Below are positions 9,710 to 18,888 of a stretch of DNA of 64,000 bases, one piece after another. Each line of letters opens with the position of its first letter. Position 1 is the first letter of the stretch. Made by a program: the position numbers and the translations under genes. Source of the DNA: Gammaproteobacteria bacterium (GTDB lineage: Bacteria > Pseudomonadota > Gammaproteobacteria > PIVX01); the NCBI GenBank assembly GCA_003353785.1, contig PIVX01000002.1, positions 116,884 through 180,883 of the forward strand, in the 5' to 3' direction. The notes beneath the pieces are model-generated. The model ran no database searches and was not told the DNA's origin. It saw only the letters and a list, made by a program, of their open reading frames with translations.

Positions 9710-10384
9710 ATGAACAATTTTTCTTTAATTGATTATTTTATTAACGCTAGTTTTGCAGTAGAACTAGTTATGTTAATTTTAATTGGAATTTCAATAACTT
9801 CTTGGACTTTTATAATCCATCAAAGTAGGCTTTTAAGATCGATAAAAAAGTCTAATATAGCTTTTCAAGAGGAATTTTGGTCTGCTAATAATTTAACATC
9901 GCTCTATAAGCAAAAGAAACTTCAGCAAAATATAACAGGTACAATAGATTTATTTTTAGCTGGTTTTGCTGAGTATGTGAATCTTACTCAAAATTCTAAG
10001 GAGCAAGATGGTGAATATTGGAATAATAATGTGCAAAGGGCTATGTATATAGCACAATCACACAATATGAACAAAATTGAAAAACATTTAAATTTTCTAG
10101 CCACAGCTGGTTCTATTAGTCCGTATATAGGGTTGCTTGGTACTGTTTGGGGAATTATGACGACTTTGCAGGCTTTAAGTGGAGTTGAACATGCAACTAT
10201 CTCTATGGTAGCTCCAGGGATATCAGAAGCGCTGGTTGCAACAGCACTTGGATTATTTGCAGCAATTCCTGCTGTTATTTATTATAATCGTTTCTCAGAG
10301 GATGTTAATAAAATTGAGGGACAATGTCATGTATTTAGGGAGGAGTTTACCTCATTGATATTAAAGCAACTCAATAAGAACTAA
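9710..10384 (+). CDS. tolQ: Tol-Pal system inner-membrane subunit TolQ
   Basis: 224 residues with three membrane segments: one near residues 18-36 and two in the C-terminal half (ATAGSISPYIGLLGTVWGIMTTL and the GISEALVATALGLFAAIPAVI stretch). TolQ forms a proton channel with TolR that energises TolA. The GLLGTVWGI and ALVATALGLFAAIPA motifs are intact. It begins the tolQRAB-pal-cpoB cluster, and tolR follows after nine bases. Confidence 0.96.
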   Translation: MNNFSLIDYFINASFAVELVMLILIGISITSWTFIIHQSRLLRSIKKSNIAFQEEFWSANNLTSLYKQKKLQQNITGTIDLFLAGFAEYVNLTQNSKEQDGEYWNNNVQRAMYIAQSHNMNKIEKHLNFLATAGSISPYIGLLGTVWGIMTTLQALSGVEHATISMVAPGISEALVATALGLFAAIPAVIYYNRFSEDVNKIEGQCHVFREEFTSLILKQLNKN

Positions 10385-10393
10385 GTTAAGGTT

Positions 10394-10840
10394 ATGCATT
10401 ACTCATCAAGGACACATAGAAGAAAACGAATGGCAGAAATTAATGTAGTGCCTTATATAGATGTATTACTAGTTTTACTAATAATTTTTATGGTAACGAT
10501 TCCTCTGATGAATCAAAGTGTTAACGTAGAATTACCTAGTGCTTCTACAAAATTAACTGACAAAATTACTTCTATTCCAATTATTTTAACAATAGATCAA
10601 AATAATAAATTAACTCTTAATATCCATAAAAATAAGAATAAACATTTAACTCCACATGAGGTTGTTGAACAAGTTGCAGCCCACTTGCAGTATTCTAAGA
10701 GTCAAGGCAAAACAAGGAATATAATGGTTAGGGGAGATCATGGAGTAGATTATCAAAATGTTTTAAATGGGATAATGCTTTTAAAACAGGCTGGTGTTTC
10801 TAATGTGGGTTTAATGACAAAATCAGAAGCTAAAGTATAA
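10394..10840 (+). CDS. tolR: Tol-Pal system subunit TolR
   Basis: 148 residues. A single N-terminal membrane helix carries the essential acidic residue (VVPYIDVLLVLLIIFMV, D near residue 23), preceded by a basic cytoplasmic segment (RTHRRKRMAEINV). The periplasmic part has the usual VRGDHGVDYQNVLNGIMLLKQAGV ending, seen in ExbD/TolR proteins. The tolA ATG shares the last base of the tolR stop codon. Confidence 0.96.
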   Translation: MHYSSRTHRRKRMAEINVVPYIDVLLVLLIIFMVTIPLMNQSVNVELPSASTKLTDKITSIPIILTIDQNNKLTLNIHKNKNKHLTPHEVVEQVAAHLQYSKSQGKTRNIMVRGDHGVDYQNVLNGIMLLKQAGVSNVGLMTKSEAKV

Positions 10841-11682
10841 TGAATATCAGAAAATTTTTGCAAATGTATAAAAAATCTTTATCGATATCTTTAATATTGC
10901 ATATATTAATGTTGGTAGTATTTAGCATAGAATTTGTCCAAAATAAGTCATTAGATATTCAGCAAGTAAATTTAAAAAATATAACTAATAATGCTATAAA
11001 GGCAGTGGCTATTGATGAAAAGAAAATAGAATCTATTATAAATGATATAAAAAAAGAAGAAACAAATAAAGCTCGTGCTATGCTGGCAGCAAATAAGGCG
11101 TTGAAATCAGCTAAAAAATCTAAGATTGCTGAAGAGCGTAAGTTAAAAAATCTTAAAAAAGAACAAAAAATTTTAGAGGGTAAGTTAAAAAAGATGATGG
11201 TTAAGCAGTCTCAAGGGCTTAAGTTATTTAAAGATCAAGAAAAAGAATTTGAGCAGAAAAAGAAGCTAGCTAAGAAAAATCTAGAAGCGCTTAATAATGA
11301 AGCTAAGAAGATCAAGAAAGAAAATTTAGAAAAAAAAAAGTTAGCTGAGGAGAAAAATAAACTAATTGAACAACAGGCATTGGCTGTTGTTGCTAAATAT
11401 TCTAAAAAAATTGAAAATAAAATATGGAAAAATTTTGCAGCAACTAATGAAGATATTAATAAAAATCTATCTTGTAAAGTAAAAATAACATTAGGTTCAT
11501 TGGGAGAGGTTCTTAATGCAAAATTAATGAAATCTAGTGGAGATCAGTATTTTGATAAAAGGGCGATACTTGCTGTTAAAAAATCTTCGCCTCTACCAGT
11601 GCCAGATGATAAAAAAATATTTAATAAAATGTCAGAGTTTATTTTAAATTATAATCCTAAAAAATTGGTTAGTTATCAGTGA
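10840..11682 (+). CDS. tolA: Cell envelope integrity protein TolA
   Basis: 280 residues, shorter than E. coli TolA (421). It has an N-terminal membrane anchor (residues about 14-31), a long Lys/Glu-rich coiled-coil domain II (about residues 60-185) and a C-terminal globular domain III (KIENKIWKNFAATNEDINKN, then CKVKITLGSLGEVLNAKLMKSSGDQYFDKRA). TolA links the TolQR motor to TolB and Pal across the periplasm. The shortened domain II is common outside the enterics. Confidence 0.93.
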   Translation: MNIRKFLQMYKKSLSISLILHILMLVVFSIEFVQNKSLDIQQVNLKNITNNAIKAVAIDEKKIESIINDIKKEETNKARAMLAANKALKSAKKSKIAEERKLKNLKKEQKILEGKLKKMMVKQSQGLKLFKDQEKEFEQKKKLAKKNLEALNNEAKKIKKENLEKKKLAEEKNKLIEQQALAVVAKYSKKIENKIWKNFAATNEDINKNLSCKVKITLGSLGEVLNAKLMKSSGDQYFDKRAILAVKKSSPLPVPDDKKIFNKMSEFILNYNPKKLVSYQ

Positions 11683-11687
11683 TTATT

Positions 11688-12959
11688 ATGAGAACGATAT
11701 TATTTTTAACAATTACTATTTTATATTTTACAAATACTTTTAGTATTTTAGAATTAAATTTAAATCAAGGGGTTGATAAGAAAACTCCAATTGGAATTTC
11801 TTTTACCTCAAATGATAAGCTTTCTAGAACTATTTTAAATATTATTTCAAATGATTTGGCTATGAGTAAAGAATTTACTGTAAAAGAGAATAAAGAGAAT
11901 AATTCTAGCAGACTCCTATTAGGAGATGTTAATAATTTGCCAAGCGGTGTTGATTATATGATAGCAGGTAAAATTTCATTAAATAACGATAAAATCACAG
12001 CAAAAATTAGATTCTTTGATTTGTTTAGCTCTGAAAAAACGGTATTTGATAAGCAATTTATTATTCATCGATCTCATTTAAGAAAACTAGGGCATTATAT
12101 TAGTGATCAAATTTATGAAAAAATCACTGGAGTAAAAGGGGTTTTTGCTACAAAGATAGCCTATGTAAAGAGATTATTATTAGCTGATAAATCATTAAGA
12201 TATGAATTAATGATTGCAGATATGGATGGTATGAATGAAGAACTTTTATTAAGATCATCACAGCCTATTATGTCAGTCAGCTGGTCATATGATGGTAAAC
12301 AAATTGCGTGTGTGTCTTTTGAAAATAATAAAGCGGAAATTTATACTATAAATATTTCCACAGGGATGCGTAGATTGATTAGTGGCTTTACTGGTTTAAA
12401 TGGTGCTCCTAAATTTTCACCAGATAGTAAAAAGCTTGCAATTGTTTTATCTAAATCTGGTTATCCAAATATTTATTTATATGATTTAAGTGAAGGAACA
12501 CTGCAAAAAATGACCGGCGGAGCTGCTATTGATACTGAGCCTGAATGGTCAAAAAATGGAAGATATATATATTTTACTTCGGATCGTGAGAATAAGAGGG
12601 TGCAGATATACAAGCTTGATGTTGCTAGTTTAAAGGTTACTAAGGTGACATTTAATGGTAGTTATAATTCTAGCCCGCAACTTAGCCCAAACGGTGAGCA
12701 TCTATTAATGCTGCATAAGAGTGATACTGGATTTAATTTGGCAGTCCAAAATTTAAGCACAAATGAGTTCAAGGTGATCACTAATTCAGGCTTTATAACT
12801 AATCCTAGTATATCTCCCAATGGGAAAATGGTATTATTTACCTCCAGCGCAAACAATAGAAAAGAATTAAAGATCCTTTTTATTGATAGAGCTGGAATGA
12901 TCACATTGAATATTTCTGGCAGAGATATTATTAAACCTGCTTGGGGTCCTATAGTATAA
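11688..12959 (+). CDS. tolB: Tol-Pal system periplasmic protein TolB
   Basis: 423 residues from the ATG at 11688, which begins a signal peptide (MRTILFLTITILYFTNTFS); an in-frame GTG at 11679 would extend it with MII. An N-terminal alpha/beta domain is followed by a six-bladed beta-propeller with repeated SWSYDGKQIA, KFSPDSKKLAIV, EWSKNGRYIYFTSD, QLSPNGEHLLM and SISPNGKMVLFTSS blades. TolB binds Pal and TolA in the periplasm. Confidence 0.95.
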   Translation: MRTILFLTITILYFTNTFSILELNLNQGVDKKTPIGISFTSNDKLSRTILNIISNDLAMSKEFTVKENKENNSSRLLLGDVNNLPSGVDYMIAGKISLNNDKITAKIRFFDLFSSEKTVFDKQFIIHRSHLRKLGHYISDQIYEKITGVKGVFATKIAYVKRLLLADKSLRYELMIADMDGMNEELLLRSSQPIMSVSWSYDGKQIACVSFENNKAEIYTINISTGMRRLISGFTGLNGAPKFSPDSKKLAIVLSKSGYPNIYLYDLSEGTLQKMTGGAAIDTEPEWSKNGRYIYFTSDRENKRVQIYKLDVASLKVTKVTFNGSYNSSPQLSPNGEHLLMLHKSDTGFNLAVQNLSTNEFKVITNSGFITNPSISPNGKMVLFTSSANNRKELKILFIDRAGMITLNISGRDIIKPAWGPIV

Positions 12960-12975
12960 ATTTGGAGATGTTATA

Positions 12976-13485
12976 ATGAGTGAAAGAAATTTTTATTTAA
13001 TGTTTTTCCCTGTTATTTTTTTAGTACTGTGCAGTGGTTGTACGACTATCGGTAATTCTGATGGAGAATTCGGTACAGATGTATCTGTTCATAAAGTTAA
13101 AGAATTAGATGAAGTTGAAGAAATATCTTATGAAAATAAAATGAAAGCTCATTATAATCAGATTTATTATTATCCTTTTGATAGTAGCTTTTTATCAGAA
13201 GAAGATATGGAATCTATAAAAATTCAAGCAAATTATCTAAATGAACATTCTAAAAGTAAGGTCTCTATTTATGGTCACACTGATAGTCGAGGAAGTGCAG
13301 AATATAATATGGGATTGGGAGAGCGTAGAGCTCTTGGTGTTGTCGAAATATTAAAGAAACATGGAGTCTCCATGTCTCAGATTAAATATAATAGTTTTGG
13401 AGAAGAGAAGCCTGCTGTATTGGGTGAAACAGAAGCTGCCTATAAATGGAATAGAAGAACTGAGCTTGTATATGGGGATTTTTAG
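12976..13485 (+). CDS. pal: Peptidoglycan-associated lipoprotein Pal
   Basis: 169 residues with a signal peptide ending in a lipobox (LCSGC, lipidated cysteine near residue 22). The C-terminal OmpA-like domain binds peptidoglycan (YYYPFDSSFL, IYGHTDSRGSAEYNMGLGERRA, YNSFGEEKP). It anchors the outer membrane to the cell wall as the final member of the Tol-Pal bridge. It starts 16 bases after tolB and ends three bases before cpoB. Confidence 0.96.
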   Translation: MSERNFYLMFFPVIFLVLCSGCTTIGNSDGEFGTDVSVHKVKELDEVEEISYENKMKAHYNQIYYYPFDSSFLSEEDMESIKIQANYLNEHSKSKVSIYGHTDSRGSAEYNMGLGERRALGVVEILKKHGVSMSQIKYNSFGEEKPAVLGETEAAYKWNRRTELVYGDF

Positions 13486-13488
13486 GCA

Positions 13489-14166
13489 ATGAAAATAAAA
13501 AATTTTTTTTTATCTATTTTAATAATTTTTAATATATGTGTGCAAGCTGATAATAATGAATTAAATAGGTTTGATGATGATGTATATAATGATAAAAAAA
13601 ATAATAAAGGTAATTCACATAGCTTTGAAGATTTAGGAGTAAAGATTGACAATATTGCAAGAGAAATGAAAATCTTGAGAAAAGTAATTGAAGCTTATGC
13701 CATAAAATTGAATACATTAGTAGAAAACTCAACTAAAGAACTAGGTAAAAAAACAGATGATGAACTTTTGGAAAGTCTAACTTCTAACGATGAAGATAGT
13801 TATAAACAAGCTTATCAAGCGCTTTTGAATAAAAAATATAGTGTAGAGATAAAGGTAAAATATTTTAGTAATTTCATTATTCATTACCCAAGTAGTAATT
13901 ATCTACCTAATGCTTATTATTGGCTAGGAGAGTTATATCTACGTGAAAAGGATTATGAAGAAGCTAATAAGAATTTTGGTATTTTAATAGATAAGTATTC
14001 TTCATCAACTAAAACACCAAGTGCTATGTTGAAACGTGCTTATGGATTGATAGGTTTAGAGAAAATATCAGATGCTAAACAACAATTAATAGTTATAACT
14101 CAAAATTATCCAAATACTACAGTTGCATCTATTGCTAGTAAAAAACTTGCTAATTTACCTAATTAA
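13489..14166 (+). CDS. cpoB: Cell division coordinator CpoB (YbgF)
   Basis: 225 residues: a signal peptide (FFLSILIIFNICVQA), a predicted coiled coil (about residues 45-85) and C-terminal TPR repeats (YKQAYQALLNKKYSVEIKVK, PNAYYWLGELYLREKDYEEANKNF, AMLKRAYGLIGLEKISDAKQQL). CpoB is periplasmic and coordinates peptidoglycan synthesis with Tol-driven outer-membrane constriction. The N-terminal part is Asp/Asn-rich and poorly conserved. It sits in its usual place after pal. Confidence 0.92.
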   Translation: MKIKNFFLSILIIFNICVQADNNELNRFDDDVYNDKKNNKGNSHSFEDLGVKIDNIAREMKILRKVIEAYAIKLNTLVENSTKELGKKTDDELLESLTSNDEDSYKQAYQALLNKKYSVEIKVKYFSNFIIHYPSSNYLPNAYYWLGELYLREKDYEEANKNFGILIDKYSSSTKTPSAMLKRAYGLIGLEKISDAKQQLIVITQNYPNTTVASIASKKLANLPN

Positions 14167-14169
14167 GTG

Positions 14170-14811
14170 ATGAGCAAAATTAAGATAGATGAAATATTTT
14201 ATTCTATTCAGGGAGAATCAAATACAATTGGGTTTCCAACTGTATTTATTCGTTTGACTGGCTGTCCTATAAGATGTAGTTATTGTGATACTTCATATGC
14301 TTTTTATGGGGGCAAAGATTTATCTATAGAAGAAATTTTAGCTAGAGTAAATTCATATGGCTCTAAACATGTTTTAGTTACTGGTGGAGAGCCTCTAGCT
14401 CAAGCTAATACTAAGGAATTACTAAAGTTACTGTGTGATCAAAATTTTCATGTATCTATTGAAACTGGTGGCATGTTAGATATATCTATGATTGATCCAA
14501 GAGTTAGTATAGTTTTAGATATAAAAACTCCTGGCTCTAATGAGAATCATAGCAACCTAGTGAATAATTACTCTAAATTAAAAACTAATGATCAAATAAA
14601 ATTTGTGATCTGTGATTTTGATGATTTTATCTGGTCAAAAGATATTGTAAAAAGATATAATTTATTAGAAAAATGTGAAGTAATATTTTCTCCTAGTTAT
14701 GGAGAGGTTGAAAACCATGAATTAGCCGATTGGGTTTTAGAAGAAAAAATGCCAGTAAGATTTCAGGTGCAACTGCATAAAGTTTTATGGGGAGATATCC
14801 GAGGAAAATAA
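14170..14811 (+). CDS. queE: 7-carboxy-7-deazaguanine synthase QueE
   Basis: 213 residues from the ATG at 14170; a GTG three bases earlier is the alternative. This radical SAM enzyme of queuosine synthesis has the CxxxCxxC cluster (CPIRCSYC), preceded by [22 protein letters not shown]. The VTGGEPLAQ motif is intact. It acts in the cytoplasm after QueD and before QueC. It follows cpoB directly, an order I associate with Coxiella and Legionella. Confidence 0.95.
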   Translation: MSKIKIDEIFYSIQGESNTIGFPTVFIRLTGCPIRCSYCDTSYAFYGGKDLSIEEILARVNSYGSKHVLVTGGEPLAQANTKELLKLLCDQNFHVSIETGGMLDISMIDPRVSIVLDIKTPGSNENHSNLVNNYSKLKTNDQIKFVICDFDDFIWSKDIVKRYNLLEKCEVIFSPSYGEVENHELADWVLEEKMPVRFQVQLHKVLWGDIRGK

Positions 14812-14812
14812 A

Positions 14813-15502
14813 ATGAAAAAGAAAGCTGTAATTATATTATCAGGAGGCTTAGACTCTGCTACTGTGCTAGCGCTTGCTGTTGAGAATGGTTATGAATGCT
14901 ATGCTTTAACTTTTAACTATGGACAAAGATTAAAATTAGAAATTGAGGCCAGTAAGATACTTTGCAAAGAATTTCCGGTTAAAGAGCATAAAATTATTGA
15001 ATTAAATTTAAATGAATTTAAGGGATCGGCGTTGACGGACATATCTATAGATGTGCCTGTTGGAGATCATTCTGTGGAAGAAATTCCGATAACCTATGTT
15101 CCCGCAAGAAATACCGTGTTTTTGTCAATTGCATTAGCTTGGGCAGAGGTCTTAATGGCAAATGATATTTTTATTGGTGTTAATGCTATTGATTATTCAG
15201 GATATCCAGATTGTCGCCCTGAATTTATCGATGCTTTTACAAAAATGGCAAATCTTGCTACTAAATTTGGTGTTGAGTCTGGTTCTATAAATATACAAAC
15301 ACCTTTGATTAATTTATCTAAAAGTGAAATTATTAATCTTGGTAGAAAACTTGGAATAAATTATCGATTAACTTTGTCTTGTTACCAACCAGATCAAAAT
15401 GGAGCAGCTTGTGGATTATGCAGCAGTTGTGAGCAACGTAGAGAAGGTTTTAAGCAATCAGGGGTAGAAGATCCTACTATATATCAGCAAAAAGCTGTAT
15501 AA
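14813..15502 (+). CDS. queC: 7-cyano-7-deazaguanine synthase QueC
   Basis: 229 residues. It converts 7-carboxy-7-deazaguanine to preQ0 with ATP and ammonia. The PP-loop motif is near the N-terminus ([14 protein letters not shown]), followed by [17 protein letters not shown], and a zinc-binding cysteine set ends the protein ([19 protein letters not shown]). It starts one base after the queE stop. queD and queF are not in the window. Confidence 0.96.
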   Translation: MKKKAVIILSGGLDSATVLALAVENGYECYALTFNYGQRLKLEIEASKILCKEFPVKEHKIIELNLNEFKGSALTDISIDVPVGDHSVEEIPITYVPARNTVFLSIALAWAEVLMANDIFIGVNAIDYSGYPDCRPEFIDAFTKMANLATKFGVESGSINIQTPLINLSKSEIINLGRKLGINYRLTLSCYQPDQNGAACGLCSSCEQRREGFKQSGVEDPTIYQQKAV

Positions 15503-15522
15503 GAATTTTCCTAATTTGATGT

Positions 15523-15551
15523 TTGGCATTTGGGTTTATTTTCGGTATTAT
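15523..15551 (+). promoter_or_regulatory. Promoter of tRNA-Lys
   Basis: TTGGCA at 15523-15528 and TATTAT at 15546-15551 are separated by exactly 17 bases, and the tRNA begins 12 bases after the -10 element. Both elements match the sigma-70 consensus at five of six positions. Confidence 0.65.
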
Positions 15552-15563
15552 ATAGCATTCTTT

Positions 15564-15636
15564 GGGCCGTTAGCTCAGTCGGTAGAGCAGTGGGCTTTTA
15601 ACCCATGTGTCGTAGGTTCGATTCCTACACGGCCCA
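15564..15636 (+). tRNA. tRNA-Lys (UUU)
   Basis: A complete cloverleaf: acceptor GGGCCGT pairs with ACGGCCC, discriminator A at 15636. The anticodon loop CTTTTAA gives UUU. The T-loop is GGTTCGATTCC. The genomic sequence continues with TAT, so the 3' CCA is not encoded and must be added enzymatically. Confidence 0.97.
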
Positions 15637-15701
15637 TATCATTTTATTGTAAGGGCTAAGAATTTAGTCATTAGCAGTGCAGCCATGAGGTAGACTCTGC
15701 A

Positions 15702-15840
15702 AGTTGACAATGACAATAATAAATCGTATTGTCATGTTTAAGTAAATTTAATATTCACTATTTTTCCAAAAAAACAAGAAAAACGACTGCAGTTTTTCAG
15801 GAAATGGGATTCACTTTTGTTTACAAAGGCAGGATGTCAA
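15702..15840 (+). repeat. Diverged leader repeat, copy A, between tRNA-Lys and tRNA-Arg
   Basis: The core at 15702-15780 aligns with 15998-16080 at roughly three quarters identity, sharing AGTTGA, CGTATT, TGTTTAAGT and TTTCCAA in the same order. A second shared block ends both copies (AAAGGCAGGATGTCAA here). The last block also contains TTTACA at 15820-15825, which may be a -35 element for tRNA-Arg with a weak -10 near 15844-15851. The origin is unknown; it looks like a duplicated leader or promoter segment. Confidence 0.45.
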
Positions 15841-15860
15841 TGTGTTATATTTATGGATTT

Positions 15861-15934
15861 GCGCCTGTAGCTCAGCTGGATAGAGTACCTGGCTTCGAAC
15901 CAGGTGGTCGGGAGTTCGAATCTCTCCAGGCGCG
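15861..15934 (+). tRNA. tRNA-Arg (UCG)
   Basis: Acceptor GCGCCTG pairs with CAGGCGC, discriminator G at 15934. The anticodon stem CCTGG/CCAGG encloses CTTCGAA, giving UCG. The T-arm is GGGAG-TTCGAAT-CTCTC. CAG follows the discriminator, so no CCA is encoded. Confidence 0.96.
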
Positions 15935-15997
15935 CAGTTTATCATAATTATGGTAAAATTCAGTGATTAGTACCATAAATATATGGTGTAGTTTATG

Positions 15998-16206
15998 AGT
16001 TGATAATAATGGCAATTAACCGTATTCTGTTGTTTAAGTGAATTATTTAACATTTATTATCTTTCCAAGAAACCAGAGAAGATATCATTGGATAGGTAGA
16101 AATAATTCTTTAGCAGATGTGAAGAGTTATTGGATGAAGAGCCTAAAAATTAAGGTTTGTCGTAAAACTAGATGCTCTTTATTTTAACAAAGGTAAGGAT
16201 GTCAAG
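15998..16206 (+). repeat. Diverged leader repeat, copy B, upstream of prfB
   Basis: The second copy of the segment at 15702-15840. Its core (15998-16080) and terminal block (TTAACAAAGGTAAGGATGTC within 16183-16206) are shared, and the spacing between them is longer here. It runs into the prfB leader. A similar terminal block (GGGTAAGGATGTCAAA) occurs alone near 42113-42129, ahead of the pentapeptide-repeat gene. Confidence 0.45.
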
Positions 16207-16214
16207 AGGAAATA

Positions 16215-17319
16215 ATGTTAAGTCTTGCACAAATAAAAGAGCATCTTATTGAAATTGAAAAGCGACTAGCTGTAATACGGAGGCATCTTTGACTATGATG
16301 ATTTGCTATTAAGAATTGATGAGCTTGAATTACAATTAAATGAGCCAAATATTTGGAATGATGCGAAAAGGGCAGGTGTTATTAACAAAGAAATTACTCA
16401 GAAATTAAAAATTACAAATTCGTTAAAAGAAATTATTGATTTCTTGGATGATTCTAAGGACTTATTAGAGTTATTGAAAGAGCAAGCTGATCCAGATATC
16501 ATCGAACTAATTAATGAAGATTTAGCAAAGCATACTAATACCTTAGAGCATCTTGAGTTTCAACGCATGTTCAATAATACAATGGATAATGCTAATGCTT
16601 ATTTAGATATTCAATCAGGCTCAGGAGGTACTGAAGCACAAGATTGGGCGGAAATGCTACTTAGAATGTACCTTAGATGGGGAGAAAAACATGGAATTAA
16701 TACTATATTGATGGAGGTATCTCCTGGTGATGTTGCTGGGATAAAAAGTGCCACAATAAAATATGAAGGGGAATATGCTTTTGGTTGGCTAAGAACAGAA
16801 ACTGGGGTGCATAGATTGGTACGTAAATCCCCATTTGATTCTGGTAATCGTAGGCATACATCTTTTGCTGCAGTATTTGTAGCTCCAGAAATTGATGATA
16901 AGGTTGAAATTGAAATTGATGCTAAGGATTTAAAAATAGACACTTATCGTGCTAGTGGTGCTGGAGGCCAGCATGTTAATAGAACAGATTCAGCAGTTAG
17001 AATAACGCACTTACCTACTAACATAGTTGTTCAATGCCAGAATGATAGATCCCAGCATAAAAATAAAGCACAAGCAATGAAACAATTGAAAGCAAAATTG
17101 TATGAGTTAGAATTATCAAAAAAGATGGAGAAGCAGCAAGAGCTTGAGCAATCTAAAGCTGACATAGGTTGGGGAAGCCAGATCAGATCGTATGTGCTTG
17201 ATCAATCTAGAATTAAAGATTTGCGTACAGGAATTGAAACTGGTAATACATCTGCTGTATTAGATGGAGAAATAGATATTTTTATTATTGAGAGTTTAAA
17301 AGCAAATGTACAAGGGTAA
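16215..17319 (+). CDS. prfB: Peptide chain release factor 2, with programmed +1 frameshift
   Basis: Join 16215-16289 and 16291-17319, 367 residues (E. coli 365). RF2 reads UGA and UAA. The first 25 codons end at an in-frame UGA (16290-16292); shifting +1 continues into the main frame. That frame carries the UGA-recognition tripeptide SPF ([18 protein letters not shown]) and the GGQ catalytic motif ([16 protein letters not shown]) near residue 250. The short leader reading frame begins [18 protein letters not shown]. lysS follows after three bases, as in many gammaproteobacteria. Confidence 0.97.
16279..16293 (+). promoter_or_regulatory. prfB programmed frameshift site
   Basis: GGAGG (16279-16283) lies three bases before the slippery CTT, followed by T, giving CTT-TGA-C. 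This is the standard arrangement of an internal Shine-Dalgarno, slippery codon and UGA with a poor 3' context base C. The UGA is codon 26, the same position as in E. coli. Low RF2 stalls termination and favours the shift, so RF2 controls its own level. Confidence 0.95.
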
Positions 17320-17322
17320 AAT

Positions 17323-18822
17323 ATGCAAACAGACGATATAAAATCTAATCTTGATGAACATGAAGTAATAACTATTCGTAAGCAAAAGCTTAGTGCTCTT
17401 AAATCTGAAGGTTCAGCTTTTCCTAATTCTTTTAGGAGAGATAGTTATTCAGCCAACTTATTAGAGAAGTTTGACGGTTTAACAAATGAGCAGCTTGAGA
17501 AAGAAAATATTGTTGTTAGCGTTGCTGGCAGAATTAGATTAAAGAGAGTAATGGGGAAGGCATCTTTTTTACAAATCCAAGATCCTAAAGGTAACATACA
17601 GTTATATGTTAGAAAAGGTGACTTTGATGGAGATTATGAGGGATTTAAGACTTGGGATCTTGGGGATATTGTTGGTGCAAAGGGTAGATTGTTTAAAACT
17701 AAAACAGGTGAGCTTACTGTAAAAATAACAGCTCTCGAACTTTTAGTTAAATCAGTTCGACCTTTACCAGATAAATTTCATGGTTTATCAGACACGGAAA
17801 TGCGTTATCGTATGCGGTATGTTGATTTGATTATGAATGAAAATTCTAGAAATACATTTTTATTACGCTCAGAAATTACGAAAACTATTAGAGATTTTTT
17901 TACAAATAGAGAATTTTTAGAAGTTGAAACACCAATGATGCAATCTATTCCAGGAGGAGCAGCGGCAAAACCATTTATTACTCATCATAATACTTTAGAT
18001 ATCCCTTTATTTTTAAGAATTGCTCCTGAATTATATTTAAAACGTCTTGTTGTCGGTGGGTTCGAAAAAGTTTTTGAGCTTAATCGTAATTTTAGAAATG
18101 AAGGGATATCTACACAACATAATCCTGAATTTACAATGCTTGAGTTTTATATGGCTTATCATGATTATAATGATTTGATGGATCTTACCGAGGAACTCAT
18201 GCAGCAATTAGTAGGTTTAGTAAGTGATACAGGGATAATAAAATATCAAGAAGTTGAACTAGCTTTCAATAAGCCATTTGAGAGACTTACAATACAAAAT
18301 GCAGTGATGAAATATAATAGTTCTATTACTTTACAGAATTATAGTGATAGGAAAACTTTATTAGCATATGCTCAAAGATTAGAAATAAAAACTAGTAATA
18401 AATTTTTACTTGGAGAATTACAATATCTAATATTTGAACATACTGTTGAAGATAAATTGATTAACCCTACTTTTATAACTGAATTTCCCGTAGAAGTCTC
18501 TCCTTTAGCTAGAAAGAATAATGATAATCCGGATATTACAGATCGCTTTGAATTATTTATTTCTGGGAAAGAGATTGCCAACGGATTTTCAGAACTTAAT
18601 GATCCTATTGATCAAGCTGAGAGATTTCAAAACCAGGTTAAAGCCAGAGACAGAGGAGATGATGAAGCCATGCTATTTGATGCTGACTATGTGAAAGCAT
18701 TAGAATATGGTATGCCTCCAACTGCTGGTGAAGGTATAGGTATAGATAGGTTGACTATGATTTTAACTAATTCAGCATCGATTAAAGATGTATTATTATT
18801 TCCTTTAATGAAGAATAAGTAG
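17323..18822 (+). CDS. lysS: Lysyl-tRNA synthetase, class II
   Basis: 499 residues, near the usual 505. An N-terminal OB-fold anticodon-binding domain ([21 protein letters not shown]) precedes the catalytic core. The core has motif 1 ([20 protein letters not shown]), motif 2 ([20 protein letters not shown]) and motif 3 ([13 protein letters not shown]). It charges tRNA-Lys, encoded about 1.7 kb upstream. The start is an ATG three bases after prfB, so the two are likely one operon. Confidence 0.97.
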   Translation: MQTDDIKSNLDEHEVITIRKQKLSALKSEGSAFPNSFRRDSYSANLLEKFDGLTNEQLEKENIVVSVAGRIRLKRVMGKASFLQIQDPKGNIQLYVRKGDFDGDYEGFKTWDLGDIVGAKGRLFKTKTGELTVKITALELLVKSVRPLPDKFHGLSDTEMRYRMRYVDLIMNENSRNTFLLRSEITKTIRDFFTNREFLEVETPMMQSIPGGAAAKPFITHHNTLDIPLFLRIAPELYLKRLVVGGFEKVFELNRNFRNEGISTQHNPEFTMLEFYMAYHDYNDLMDLTEELMQQLVGLVSDTGIIKYQEVELAFNKPFERLTIQNAVMKYNSSITLQNYSDRKTLLAYAQRLEIKTSNKFLLGELQYLIFEHTVEDKLINPTFITEFPVEVSPLARKNNDNPDITDRFELFISGKEIANGFSELNDPIDQAERFQNQVKARDRGDDEAMLFDADYVKALEYGMPPTAGEGIGIDRLTMILTNSASIKDVLLFPLMKNK

Positions 18823-18867
18823 GGATATTATCCCATAATCAATAATAATCATTGTAATTTAATTTAA

Positions 18868-18888
18868 ACTAGATAAATTTGTTCTAGT
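18868..18888. terminator. Weak hairpin between convergent lysS and ABC permease
   Basis: ACTAGA at 18868-18873 pairs with TCTAGT at 18883-18888 around a nine-base loop. It overlaps the permease stop codon and has no strong U-tract. A smaller stem (GGGAT/ATCCC) lies just after the lysS stop. Either may mark the end of convergent transcription. Confidence 0.25.

Noticed and set aside
15729..15947. An open frame running through tRNA-Arg
   Set aside because: Its 3' half is the tRNA sequence and the upstream part is the repeated leader; no protein family or ribosome site supports it.
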